Shown: in pieces, positions 34,783 to 42,456 of the stretch
How positions within the stretch are numbered: the first letter of the stretch is position 1
Layout: every line of letters begins with the position of its first letter
DNA from: Rugamonas aquatica
GTDB taxonomy: Bacteria; Pseudomonadota; Gammaproteobacteria; Burkholderiales; Burkholderiaceae_D
DNA length: 64,000 nucleotides
NCBI RefSeq assembly: GCF_009380215.1
Contig: NZ_WHUG01000003.1
Location: 248,001-312,000, forward strand
Reading direction: 5' to 3'
The notes under the pieces: generated by a model
Databases searched by the model: none
What the model was told of the DNA's origin: nothing
Seen by the model: only the letters and a program-made list of their open reading frames with translations
Program-made: the position numbers and the translations under genes

Positions 34783-35820
34783 ATGAAATTGGCATCCATT
34801 TTTCCTCATCCCATCATCCAGGGACCGACTGCCGGCGGCAATAACACCCCGGCGCAAGTGGCGGCGGTTTCCAATGCAGGCGGCCTGGGCTCGCTGGCTT
34901 GTTCCCTGCTTTCGCCCGACACCATCCGCACGCAAACCGCGCAAATCCGCGCCCTCACCGACAAGCCGTTTTGCCTGAATTTCTTCGTCCTGGAGACGCC
35001 GACGCCGGATCCGGCCGAGGTGGCCCGCGCTGTTGAGTGGCTCAAGCCGGCCTGGTCGTCGCTGGGCTGGACGGAATTGCCCACGCCCGCCAAATGGTGC
35101 GAAGACTTCTCCGCCCAGTTCGAAGCGCTGATCGAATTGCGGCCTGCCGTCGCCAGTTTTACCTTCGGCATCCTCAGCGTGGAGCAGATCAAGCGCCTGC
35201 ATGAGGCAGGCATTGCCGTCATCGGCACGATTACCCACGCCGACGAAGCGCTGGCCTGGCAAAGCAGGGGCGCCGATGCGGTGATCGCTTCCGGCACCGA
35301 GTCCGGCGGCCATCGCGGCACCTTCATCGGCGCGCAGGAAGACGCGAAGTTGACCACTTTCGAGCTGCTGCCAACCATCGTCGCGGCGGTGAACATTCCG
35401 GTGATCGCCGCCGGCGGCATCATGGATGGCGCCGATATCAAGCGCGCGCTGGACGGCGGCGCCCAGGCAGTGCAGATGGGCACGGCTTTCCTGGTGTGCG
35501 ATGAATCGTCTATCAATCCGGTTTACAAGCAGCGCCTGCTGACGGCCGGCGATCATCCGACCCGGCTGACGCGTACTTTTTCCGGCCGTTATGCACGCGG
35601 TCTGGAGAACCGTTTCATGCGCGAGATGGCGGCGGTGGAAAAACAAATCCCGGCCTATCCGGTACAAAATGCATTGACCGGCGCCATTCGTGCCGAAGCA
35701 GGCAAGCGCGGCGAAACGGAATTGATGTCGCTGTGGTGCGGCACCGGCGTGGCACGCGCCCGGCCGATGCCGGCGGCGAAACTGGTTGAGACTTTGCTGG
35801 CGGAGATAGCAGCCGCCTGA
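34783..35820 (+). CDS. NAD(P)H-dependent flavin oxidoreductase, nitronate monooxygenase family
   Basis: A 345-aa TIM-barrel FMN protein of the nitronate monooxygenase/2-nitropropane dioxygenase family. Motifs are HPIIQGPTAGGNNTPAQVAAVSNAGGLGSLA at the N-terminus, ADAVIASGTESGGHRGT near 165-181, VIAAGGIMDGADIKRALDGGAQAVQMGTAFL near 206-236. I prefer ATG 34783; an in-frame GTG at 34771 would add four residues. The substrate may be an alkyl nitronate or a quinone and cannot be decided. It is the first gene right of the origin-like region; the GMC oxidoreductase follows. Confidence 0.88.
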   Translation: MKLASIFPHPIIQGPTAGGNNTPAQVAAVSNAGGLGSLACSLLSPDTIRTQTAQIRALTDKPFCLNFFVLETPTPDPAEVARAVEWLKPAWSSLGWTELPTPAKWCEDFSAQFEALIELRPAVASFTFGILSVEQIKRLHEAGIAVIGTITHADEALAWQSRGADAVIASGTESGGHRGTFIGAQEDAKLTTFELLPTIVAAVNIPVIAAGGIMDGADIKRALDGGAQAVQMGTAFLVCDESSINPVYKQRLLTAGDHPTRLTRTFSGRYARGLENRFMREMAAVEKQIPAYPVQNALTGAIRAEAGKRGETELMSLWCGTGVARARPMPAAKLVETLLAEIAAA

Positions 35821-35849
35821 CCGAAACACCGCTCTTGGAGGAGAAGTTT

Positions 35850-37478
35850 TTGGAATCAGCAGGCAGTTACGATTACATCATTATTGGAGCGGGCTCGGCG
35901 GGCTGCGTATTGGCAAACCGGCTCAGCGCAAACAAGAACGCGAATGTTCTGCTGATCGAGGCGGGCGGTAGAGACGATTATGTGTGGATACATATTCCCG
36001 TCGGCTATCTGCATTGCATCGACAATCCGCGCACCGACTGGATGTACCGCACCGAAGCCGATGCCGGCCTGGGCGGACGCAGTCTGCTGTACCCGCGCGG
36101 CAAGGTGCTGGGCGGCAGTTCCTCCATCAACGGCATGATCTACATGCGCGGCCAGGCCGGCGACTACGACCGCTGGGCCGAGCTGACCGGCGACGACAGC
36201 TGGCGCTGGTCGTCGGTGCTGCCGCTGTTCAAAAAGAGCGAGGATTATCACGGCGGCGCTTCCGAACTGCACGGCGCCGGCGGTGCGTGGCGCGTGGAAA
36301 AACAGCGTTTGTCGTGGAAGATACTGGACGCGTTCCGCGATGCGGCGGAGCAGGTCGGCATCCAGAAGGTCGACGATTTCAATCGCGGCGACAACGCCGG
36401 CTGCGGCTATTTCGAAGTCAATCAAAAGCGCGGCATCCGTTGGAACACGGCGAAGGCGTTTTTGAAACCGGTGTCGATGCGGCCCAACCTGACCATCATG
36501 ACCGGCTGCCACGTGGAACGTTTGCAGATCGAAATGAGCGATCGCGGACCCGTGTGCAAGGGCGTGATTTTCACCGGCGGCGGCACACAGTTCAGCGCGA
36601 CGGCCGAGAAAGAAACCCTGCTGGCGGCTGGCGCCGTTGGTTCTCCACAGATTTTGCAATGCTCGGGCATAGGCTCGGCCGAGCGCTTGCATCAGCACGG
36701 CATCGAGCCGCTGGCGGACTTGCCCGGCGTCGGCGAAAACCTGCAGGATCATCTGCAGTTGCGCATGATTTACAAGCTCGGCGGTGGCGCCCGTACGCTC
36801 AATACGATGGCGTCCAGCTGGTACGGCAAGATGAAAATCGGCCTGCAATATGCGCTGTTCCAGAGCGGGCCGATGTCGATGGCGCCGTCGCAGCTGGGCG
36901 CTTTTGCCCGTTCCGATGCAGGGCAGGCGACGCCGAATCTGCAATATCACGTGCAGCCCTTGTCGCTGGAAAAGTTCGGCGAGCCTTTGCACGCTTTCCC
37001 CGCGTTCACCGCCAGCGTGTGCAATCTGCGGCCGACCTCGCGCGGCCACGTGCGTATCGCCAGCGCCGATTCCTACGCGCCGCCGAAGATTTCGCCGATG
37101 TATTTGAGCACGCCGGAAGACCGCAAGGTCGCCGCCGATGCGCTGACGCTGACGCGCAAGATCGTCGCCGCGCCGGCGTTGCAGCGCTACGCACCGGAAG
37201 AGTACAAGCCTGGCGTCCACTATCGCACCGAGGAGGAATTGGCGGTGGCCGCGGGCGCGATCGGCACCACGATTTTCCATCCGGTCGGTACCTGCAAGAT
37301 GGGCCGCGCCGACGATCCGACCGCCGTGGTCGACAGCGCGCTGCGTGTAATTGGGATACAAGGACTGCGTGTAGTTGACGCGTCCGTCATGCCTTTCATC
37401 ACGTCCGGCAATACCAATTCGCCCACCATCATGATCGCTGAGAAAGCTTCAGAACTGATCCGTTCAGAGTGGAAATGA
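35850..37478 (+). CDS. GMC family oxidoreductase (choline/alcohol dehydrogenase-like)
   Basis: A 542-aa FAD enzyme. The dinucleotide fold is YDYIIIGAGSAGCVLANRLS. GMC signature 1 is PRGKVLGGSSSINGMIYMRG (about 84-103) and the active-site region is HPVGTCKMGRADDPTAVVD near 471-489, with GNTNSPTIMIAEKAS at the end. I set the start at TTG 35850 because GGAGGAGAA (35837-35845) stands 4-6 nt upstream; the open frame begins at another TTG (35835) with no such site, and no ATG is available. The substrate alcohol is unknown. Confidence 0.9.
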   Translation: MESAGSYDYIIIGAGSAGCVLANRLSANKNANVLLIEAGGRDDYVWIHIPVGYLHCIDNPRTDWMYRTEADAGLGGRSLLYPRGKVLGGSSSINGMIYMRGQAGDYDRWAELTGDDSWRWSSVLPLFKKSEDYHGGASELHGAGGAWRVEKQRLSWKILDAFRDAAEQVGIQKVDDFNRGDNAGCGYFEVNQKRGIRWNTAKAFLKPVSMRPNLTIMTGCHVERLQIEMSDRGPVCKGVIFTGGGTQFSATAEKETLLAAGAVGSPQILQCSGIGSAERLHQHGIEPLADLPGVGENLQDHLQLRMIYKLGGGARTLNTMASSWYGKMKIGLQYALFQSGPMSMAPSQLGAFARSDAGQATPNLQYHVQPLSLEKFGEPLHAFPAFTASVCNLRPTSRGHVRIASADSYAPPKISPMYLSTPEDRKVAADALTLTRKIVAAPALQRYAPEEYKPGVHYRTEEELAVAAGAIGTTIFHPVGTCKMGRADDPTAVVDSALRVIGIQGLRVVDASVMPFITSGNTNSPTIMIAEKASELIRSEWK

Positions 37479-37529
37479 AACCTCGTGTTCGCTAGGTCCA
37501 GATCAAAAGTCGACCGTAGTTATACTGTA

Positions 37530-37558
37530 TTGTTAGCCAATTTGTTACTGTGTATGAT
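37530..37558 (+). promoter_or_regulatory. Candidate sigma-70 promoter of the liv operon
   Basis: TTGTTA (37530-37535) and TATGAT (37553-37558) with a 17-nt spacer, about 45 nt before livG, followed by an AT-rich leader and AAGGAGAC (ribosome-binding site) ahead of ATG 37603. Confidence 0.55.
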
Positions 37559-37602
37559 CTAAAAAAAATTTAGTAGTTTGAAAAGAATAACAAGGAGACA
37601 GG

Positions 37603-38373
37603 ATGTCCGGCGTTATCTTGGAAACAAAGCATTTGACCAAGGAATTCAAGGGTTTTACCGCGGTCAATGATGTGAATTTAAAAGTTCAGCGCGGCCACAT
37701 CCACGCGCTGATCGGTCCCAATGGCGCGGGTAAAACCACGTGCTTCAACCTGCTCACCAAGTTCCTGGTGCCCACCTCGGGCCAGATACTTTTCAACGGC
37801 AAAGACATCACCGCCGCCAAGCCGGCGCAGATCGCCCGCATGGGCGTGATCCGTTCGTTCCAGATTTCCGCAGTCTTCCCGCACCTGACGGTGCTGCAGA
37901 ATGTCCGCATCGGCCTGCAGCGCCAGCTCGGCACCAGCTTCAATTTCTGGCAGAGCGAACGATCGCTGGACAAGTTGAACGAGCGCGCCATGCAGCTGCT
38001 GGCCGAGGTCGATCTGACCGAATTCGCCGACACCGTCACCGTCGATATGCCTTATGGCCGCAAGCGCGCTTTGGAAATCGCCACCACGCTGGCGATGGAA
38101 CCGGAGCTGATGCTGCTGGACGAACCGACCCAGGGCATGGGCCACGAAGACGTGCACCGCGTGACGGAATTGATTAAGAAAGTTTCAGCCGGCCGCACCA
38201 TCCTGATGGTCGAACACAATATGAAAGTGGTGTCCGGCATTTGCGACAAGATCTCCGTGTTGCAGCGCGGTGCGATGCTGGCCGAAGGCACGTACGCAGA
38301 AGTTTCAAGCAATCCTCAAGTGATGGAAGCCTACATGGGTACCGAAGCCGCAGTGCTGGAAGGAGCCCACTGA
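37603..38373 (+). CDS. livG: ABC transporter ATP-binding protein, LivG-type
   Basis: A 256-aa ATPase of the branched-chain-amino-acid/urea/amide transporter family. Walker A is GPNGAGKTT (about 38-46). The signature region reads MPYGRKRALEIATTLA in place of the usual LSGGQ. Walker B is LMLLDEPTQGMG and the H-loop is VEHNM. It powers uptake together with livF. The livF ATG shares its A with this gene's TGA (38371-38375). Confidence 0.92.
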   Translation: MSGVILETKHLTKEFKGFTAVNDVNLKVQRGHIHALIGPNGAGKTTCFNLLTKFLVPTSGQILFNGKDITAAKPAQIARMGVIRSFQISAVFPHLTVLQNVRIGLQRQLGTSFNFWQSERSLDKLNERAMQLLAEVDLTEFADTVTVDMPYGRKRALEIATTLAMEPELMLLDEPTQGMGHEDVHRVTELIKKVSAGRTILMVEHNMKVVSGICDKISVLQRGAMLAEGTYAEVSSNPQVMEAYMGTEAAVLEGAH

Positions 38374-39080
38374 TGGCGGCCGCTCTAGAAATCTCCAACC
38401 TGCAGACCTGGTATGGTGAATCGCATATTTTGCACGACGTGAACCTGACGGTGCAGCCCGGCGAAGTGGTCACGCTGCTGGGCCGCAACGGCGCCGGCCG
38501 CACCACCACGCTGCGCGCGATCATGGGCCTGACCGGCGCCCGCAAGGGTTCCATCAAGGTCAACGGCGTGGAAGCGATCGGCTTGCCGACGCATAAAATC
38601 GCCCACCTCGGCATAGGCTATTGCCCGGAAGAGCGCGGCATTTTCTCGTCGCTGTCGACCGAGGAAAACCTGATGCTGCCGCCGCAGCTGTCGACCGGCG
38701 AGAAGGGCATGTCGGTCGAGGAAATCTACGCCATGTTCCCCAACCTGGACGAGCGCAAGCACAGCCAGGGCACGCGGCTGTCCGGCGGCGAGCAGCAGAT
38801 GCTGGCGGTGGCGCGCATCCTGCGCACCGGCGCGCGGCTGCTGCTGCTCGATGAAATCTCCGAAGGCCTGGCGCCGGTCATCGTGCAGGGTCTGGCGCGC
38901 ATGATTACCACGCTGAAATCGAAGGGCTACACCATCGTCATGGTGGAACAGAATTTCCGGTTTGCCGCGCCGCTGGCGGACCGGTTTTATGTGATGGAAC
39001 ACGGTCAGATCGTCGAGACCTTTGTTGCATCGGAATTGAGCGCCAAGATGCCGGTCCTGACCGAGCTTCTGGGTGTCTGA
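38373..39080 (+). CDS. livF: ABC transporter ATP-binding protein, LivF-type, Walker A Lys replaced by Arg
   Basis: A 235-aa ATPase; ATG 38373 overlaps the livG stop by one base (TGATG). Walker A reads GRNGAGRTTTLRAI, with Arg where nearly all ATPases have the catalytic Lys. Signature is LSGGEQQMLAVARIL, Walker B is LLLLDEISEGL (Glu present), H-loop appears as VEQNF (Gln-Asn in place of His). Both deviations suggest reduced hydrolysis at one site of the livG/livF pair, although GAGRT occurs in some LivF branches. It is coupled to livG and precedes the binding-protein gene. Confidence 0.9.
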   Translation: MAAALEISNLQTWYGESHILHDVNLTVQPGEVVTLLGRNGAGRTTTLRAIMGLTGARKGSIKVNGVEAIGLPTHKIAHLGIGYCPEERGIFSSLSTEENLMLPPQLSTGEKGMSVEEIYAMFPNLDERKHSQGTRLSGGEQQMLAVARILRTGARLLLLDEISEGLAPVIVQGLARMITTLKSKGYTIVMVEQNFRFAAPLADRFYVMEHGQIVETFVASELSAKMPVLTELLGV

Positions 39081-39143
39081 AGTTTGCAAGGCAAGTGTAA
39101 AAAAATAAGCAATAACACTATTTCTTGAACCAACGGAGACAAA

Positions 39144-40352
39144 ATGAAACTTAAAGCCATCACCATCGCAGCCACCGCCGTGTGCGCACTCGGCCTGTCC
39201 TTTGCTGCCCAAGCCCAGGTTTCAGGCGACACCATCAAGATCGGCCTGATCACCGACATGTCCGGCCTGTACACGGACATCGACGGCGCCGGTGGTGCCG
39301 AGGCCATCAAGATGGCGATTGCCGATGCGGGCGTGGTTATCGCCGGCAAAAAGGTCGAGTTCATCTCCGCCGACCACCAGAACAAGGCCGACATCGCCGC
39401 CTCCAAGGCGCGCGAATGGTTCGACCAGCAGGGCGTCGACATGCTTATCGGCGGCACCAACTCGGGCGCCAACTTGGCCATGGCCAAGGTCGCGGCCGAG
39501 AAGAAAAAAGTCTTCATCTCGATCGGCGCCGGCTCCGCCCGCCTGACCAACGAGGAATGCACGCCGTACACGGTGCACTACGCCTACGACACCATCGCGC
39601 TGGCGCGCGGCACCGGCGGCGCCATCGTCAAGCAGGGCGGCAAGAGCTGGTACTTCATGACCGCCGACTACGCCTTCGGCCAGTCGCTGGAAAAAGATAC
39701 GGCGGAAGTGGTGAAGGCCAACGGCGGCAAGGTGCTGGGCGCGGTCAAGCATCCGCTGTCGGCGTCGGACTTCTCGTCCTTCCTGTTGCAGGCGCAATCG
39801 TCGGGCGCGCAGATCCTCGGCCTGGCCAACGCCGGCGGCGACGCGATCAACTCGATCAAGGCCGCCAACGAATTCGGCATCACCAAGAAAATGAAGCTGG
39901 CCGGCCTGCTGATCTTCATCAACGACGTGCACTCGCTGGGCCTGAATATGACCCAGGGCATGTACCTGACCGACGGCTGGTACTGGGACGCCAACGCCGA
40001 GACCCGCGCCTGGTCGAAACGCTACTTCGAGAAGATGAAGAAGGAACCGTCGATGCTGCAGGCGGCCGACTACTCGGCGGCGGCCAATTACCTGAAGGCG
40101 GTCAAGGCTGTCGGCAGCGACGACACCGACAAGGTCATGGCCTACCTGAAAGCCAACAAGATCAACGACATGTTCGCCAAGAACGGCGTGATCCGTCCGG
40201 ACGGCCGCATGGTCCACGATATGTACCTGATGGAAGTGAAGAAGCCGTCGGAATCGAAATATCCATGGGATTACTACAAGATCGTCGCCACCATTCCTGG
40301 CGACCAGGCCTACGCCACCAAGGCGGAGACCAAGTGCTCCCTGTGGAAATAA
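39144..40352 (+). CDS. livK: Periplasmic substrate-binding protein of ABC transporter
   Basis: A 402-aa type-I periplasmic binding protein with a cleavable signal peptide (MKLKAITIAATAVCALGLSF..AQAQ, cut near residue 24). The mature start DTIKIGLITDMSGLYTDIDGAG is typical of the LivK/AmiC superfamily. Substrate is not readable; related betaproteobacterial proteins bind amino acids, amides or aromatic acids. It is preceded by ACGGAGAC and followed by a stem-loop (40368-40403) that probably limits read-through into the permease genes. Confidence 0.88.
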   Translation: MKLKAITIAATAVCALGLSFAAQAQVSGDTIKIGLITDMSGLYTDIDGAGGAEAIKMAIADAGVVIAGKKVEFISADHQNKADIAASKAREWFDQQGVDMLIGGTNSGANLAMAKVAAEKKKVFISIGAGSARLTNEECTPYTVHYAYDTIALARGTGGAIVKQGGKSWYFMTADYAFGQSLEKDTAEVVKANGGKVLGAVKHPLSASDFSSFLLQAQSSGAQILGLANAGGDAINSIKAANEFGITKKMKLAGLLIFINDVHSLGLNMTQGMYLTDGWYWDANAETRAWSKRYFEKMKKEPSMLQAADYSAAANYLKAVKAVGSDDTDKVMAYLKANKINDMFAKNGVIRPDGRMVHDMYLMEVKKPSESKYPWDYYKIVATIPGDQAYATKAETKCSLWK

Positions 40353-40367
40353 GCTGAGTTGTACACA

Positions 40368-40403
40368 GGCCGTGTGCGGTTGCACCTTGCGCACGGCCTT
40401 TTT
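40368..40403 (+). terminator. Intra-operon terminator/attenuator after livK
   Basis: GGCCGTGTGC (40368-40377) pairs with GCGCACGGCC (40389-40398), 10 bp with one G-T pair, followed by five T. It lies between the binding-protein gene and the permease genes of the same transporter, where partial termination commonly raises the binding-protein to permease ratio. Confidence 0.7.
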
Positions 40404-40453
40404 CTGGTGTCGCGCCGCACCGTCCGGGACGGCGATCTTTATATTGTGATCTC

Positions 40454-41338
40454 ATGGAAATATTCGGCTACCCCTTGCCCATGATTATGAGCCAGCTGAT
40501 GCTGGGCCTAGTCAACGGCTCCTTCTATGCCATGCTGTCGCTCGGCCTGGCCGTGATCTTCGGCTTGCTGAACGTGATTAACTTCTCGCACGGCGCGCTC
40601 TACATGATGGGTGCGTTTGTCGCGTGGATGGGCATGGCCTACCTCGGCCTGAACTACTGGGTGATGCTGGTACTGGCGCCGCTGATCGTCGGCGTGTTCG
40701 GCATCATCATTGAAAAAACCATGCTGCGCTGGCTCTACAAGCTGGACCATTTGTATGGCCTGCTGCTGACCTTCGGCATCACGCTGCTGGTCGAAGGCGT
40801 GTTCCGCTCGTTCTACGGCGTGTCCGGCCAGCCGTTCCAGGTGCCTGAGGCGCTGGCGGGGGCGACCGACCTCGGCTTCATGGTGCTGCCGAACTACCGC
40901 GCCTGGGTAGTGGTGGCGTCGCTGGCGGTGTGCTTGTCGACCTGGTTCGTCATCGAGAAGACCAAACTGGGCGCCTACCTGCGCGCCGGCACCGAGAATC
41001 CCAAGCTGGTCGAAGCCTTCGGCATCAACGTGCCGCTGATGGTCACGCTGACCTATGGCTTCGGCGTCGCTTTGGCGGGCTTTGCAGGGGTGCTGGCGGC
41101 CCCGGTGATCCAGGTGCAGCCACTGATGGGTCAGAACCTGATTATCGTCGTATTCGCCGTTGTAGTGATCGGTGGCATGGGTTCGATCATGGGTTCCATC
41201 CTGACCGGCCTCGGCCTGGGCGTGATCGAGGGCCTGACCAAGGTGTTCTACCCCGAGTTTTCGTCGACGGTGGTGTTCCTGGTGATGGTCATCGTGTTGC
41301 TGATCCGTCCAGCCGGCTTGTTCGGCAAAGAAAAATAA
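40454..41338 (+). CDS. livH: Branched-chain amino acid-type ABC permease, LivH-like
   Basis: A 294-aa membrane protein with about eight spans and the family motif LGLAVIFGLLNVINFSHGALYMMGAF (about 29-54) and ATP-binding-subunit contact AYLRAGTENPKLVEAFGINV (about 178-197). It ends GLFGKEK. The other permease begins 10 nt later. Together they form the translocation pore. Confidence 0.93.
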   Translation: MEIFGYPLPMIMSQLMLGLVNGSFYAMLSLGLAVIFGLLNVINFSHGALYMMGAFVAWMGMAYLGLNYWVMLVLAPLIVGVFGIIIEKTMLRWLYKLDHLYGLLLTFGITLLVEGVFRSFYGVSGQPFQVPEALAGATDLGFMVLPNYRAWVVVASLAVCLSTWFVIEKTKLGAYLRAGTENPKLVEAFGINVPLMVTLTYGFGVALAGFAGVLAAPVIQVQPLMGQNLIIVVFAVVVIGGMGSIMGSILTGLGLGVIEGLTKVFYPEFSSTVVFLVMVIVLLIRPAGLFGKEK

Positions 41339-41348
41339 GAGGCCGCAG

Positions 41349-42332
41349 ATGAACAAAAACATAGGTTATATCGTCGCTTTCGCCATCGCGCTGGCGGCGC
41401 CGTTTGTCGGCTATCCGATCTTCCTGGCCAAGCTGCTGTGCTTTGCGCTGTTCGCCAGCGCCTTCAACCTGCTGATCGGTTTCACCGGCCTGCTGTCGTT
41501 CGGCCACGCGGCCTTCTTCGGCGCCGCCGGCTACGTGGCCGGCAACGCGATGAAGGTGTGGGGCTGGCCGGTCGAGCTGGGCATGCTGGCCGGCGTCGCG
41601 GCCGGCGCCCTGATCGGCCTGGTGATGGGTGCGCTGGCGATCCGCCGCCAGGGCATCTACTTCTCGATGATTACGCTGGCGCTGGCGCAGATGGTGTACT
41701 TCGGCGCGCTGCGCGCCGGCGAGTTCACCGGCGGCGAGGACGGCCTGCAAGGCGTTCCACGTGGAAAACTGCTGGGCCTGGTCGACCTGAGCAACGACAC
41801 CGCGCTGTACTTCTTCGTGCTGGGCGTGGCCGTGCTGGCCTTCATGCTGATCGTGCGCACCGTGCATTCGCCGTTCGGCCAGGTGCTGAAGGCGATCAAG
41901 GAAAACGAGCCGCGCGCGATTTCGCTGGGCTACGATGTGGACAAGTACAAGCTGCTAGCCTTCGTGCTGTCGGCCGCGCTGGCCGGTCTGGCGGGCGCGT
42001 CCAACATGCTGGTGCAGGGCTTCGAGACGCTGACCGACGTGCACTGGAGCATGTCGGGCCTGGTGATCCTGATGACCCTGGTCGGCGGCATGGGCACGTT
42101 TGCCGGCCCGATGCTGGGCGCCATCCTCGTCATCGCGCTGGAGAACAAGCTGGGCGACTTCGGCATCTTCATGGTCGCGCACACCGGCGTCGAATGGTTC
42201 AACACCATCGGCGAGGCGGTCAATATGGTGATCGGCTTTATCTTCATCGTTTGCGTGCTGCTGTTCCGGCGCGGCATCGTCGGCGAGATCATCGCCAAGT
42301 TCGCGTTCAGCAGCGGCAAAAAGACAGCTTGA
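41349..42332 (+). CDS. livM: Branched-chain amino acid-type ABC permease, LivM-like
   Basis: A 327-aa membrane protein with about nine to ten spans. Motifs are LLIGFTGLLSFGHAAFFGAAGYVAG (about 39-63), the RRQGIYFSMITLALAQM segment (about 100-116) and the cytoplasmic KAIKENEPRAISLGYDVDKYK loop (about 184-204). It completes the livGFKHM transporter. A palindromic parS-like stretch occurs inside it at 41753-41768. A terminator follows at 42344-42369. Confidence 0.93.
   Translation: MNKNIGYIVAFAIALAAPFVGYPIFLAKLLCFALFASAFNLLIGFTGLLSFGHAAFFGAAGYVAGNAMKVWGWPVELGMLAGVAAGALIGLVMGALAIRRQGIYFSMITLALAQMVYFGALRAGEFTGGEDGLQGVPRGKLLGLVDLSNDTALYFFVLGVAVLAFMLIVRTVHSPFGQVLKAIKENEPRAISLGYDVDKYKLLAFVLSAALAGLAGASNMLVQGFETLTDVHWSMSGLVILMTLVGGMGTFAGPMLGAILVIALENKLGDFGIFMVAHTGVEWFNTIGEAVNMVIGFIFIVCVLLFRRGIVGEIIAKFAFSSGKKTA
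41753..41768. promoter_or_regulatory. Possible parS-like site inside livM
   Basis: The 12-bp palindrome TTCCACGTGGAA sits in the sequence CGTTCCACGTGGAAAA. It matches the GTTCCACGTGGAA core of parS variants but diverges at the outer positions. It lies about 8 kb from parAB. It could be coding-driven coincidence. Confidence 0.3.
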
Positions 42333-42343
42333 TGTAGCGCACA

Positions 42344-42369
42344 CGCCGGACGTTCTGTCCGGCGTTTTT
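42344..42369 (+). terminator. Rho-independent terminator of the liv operon
   Basis: CGCCGGAC (42344-42351) pairs perfectly with GTCCGGCG (42357-42364), 5-nt loop, followed by five T, 11 nt after the livM stop. Confidence 0.88.
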
Positions 42370-42456
42370 ATTTCACCGGTAGTACATTTCGTCTGGCCGC
42401 CGGCCGGAGTGGGAGTAGTCCGTCCGTAACTTTTATCGACATAGAGGATGACATAC

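Noticed and set aside
36507..36516. CACGTGGAAC stretch in the GMC gene as a further parS site
   Set aside because: Only about 11 of 16 positions fit and the left half-site is absent; CACGTG is not rare in GC-rich coding sequence. A similar CACGTGG at 48211 in mnmG was dropped for the same reason.
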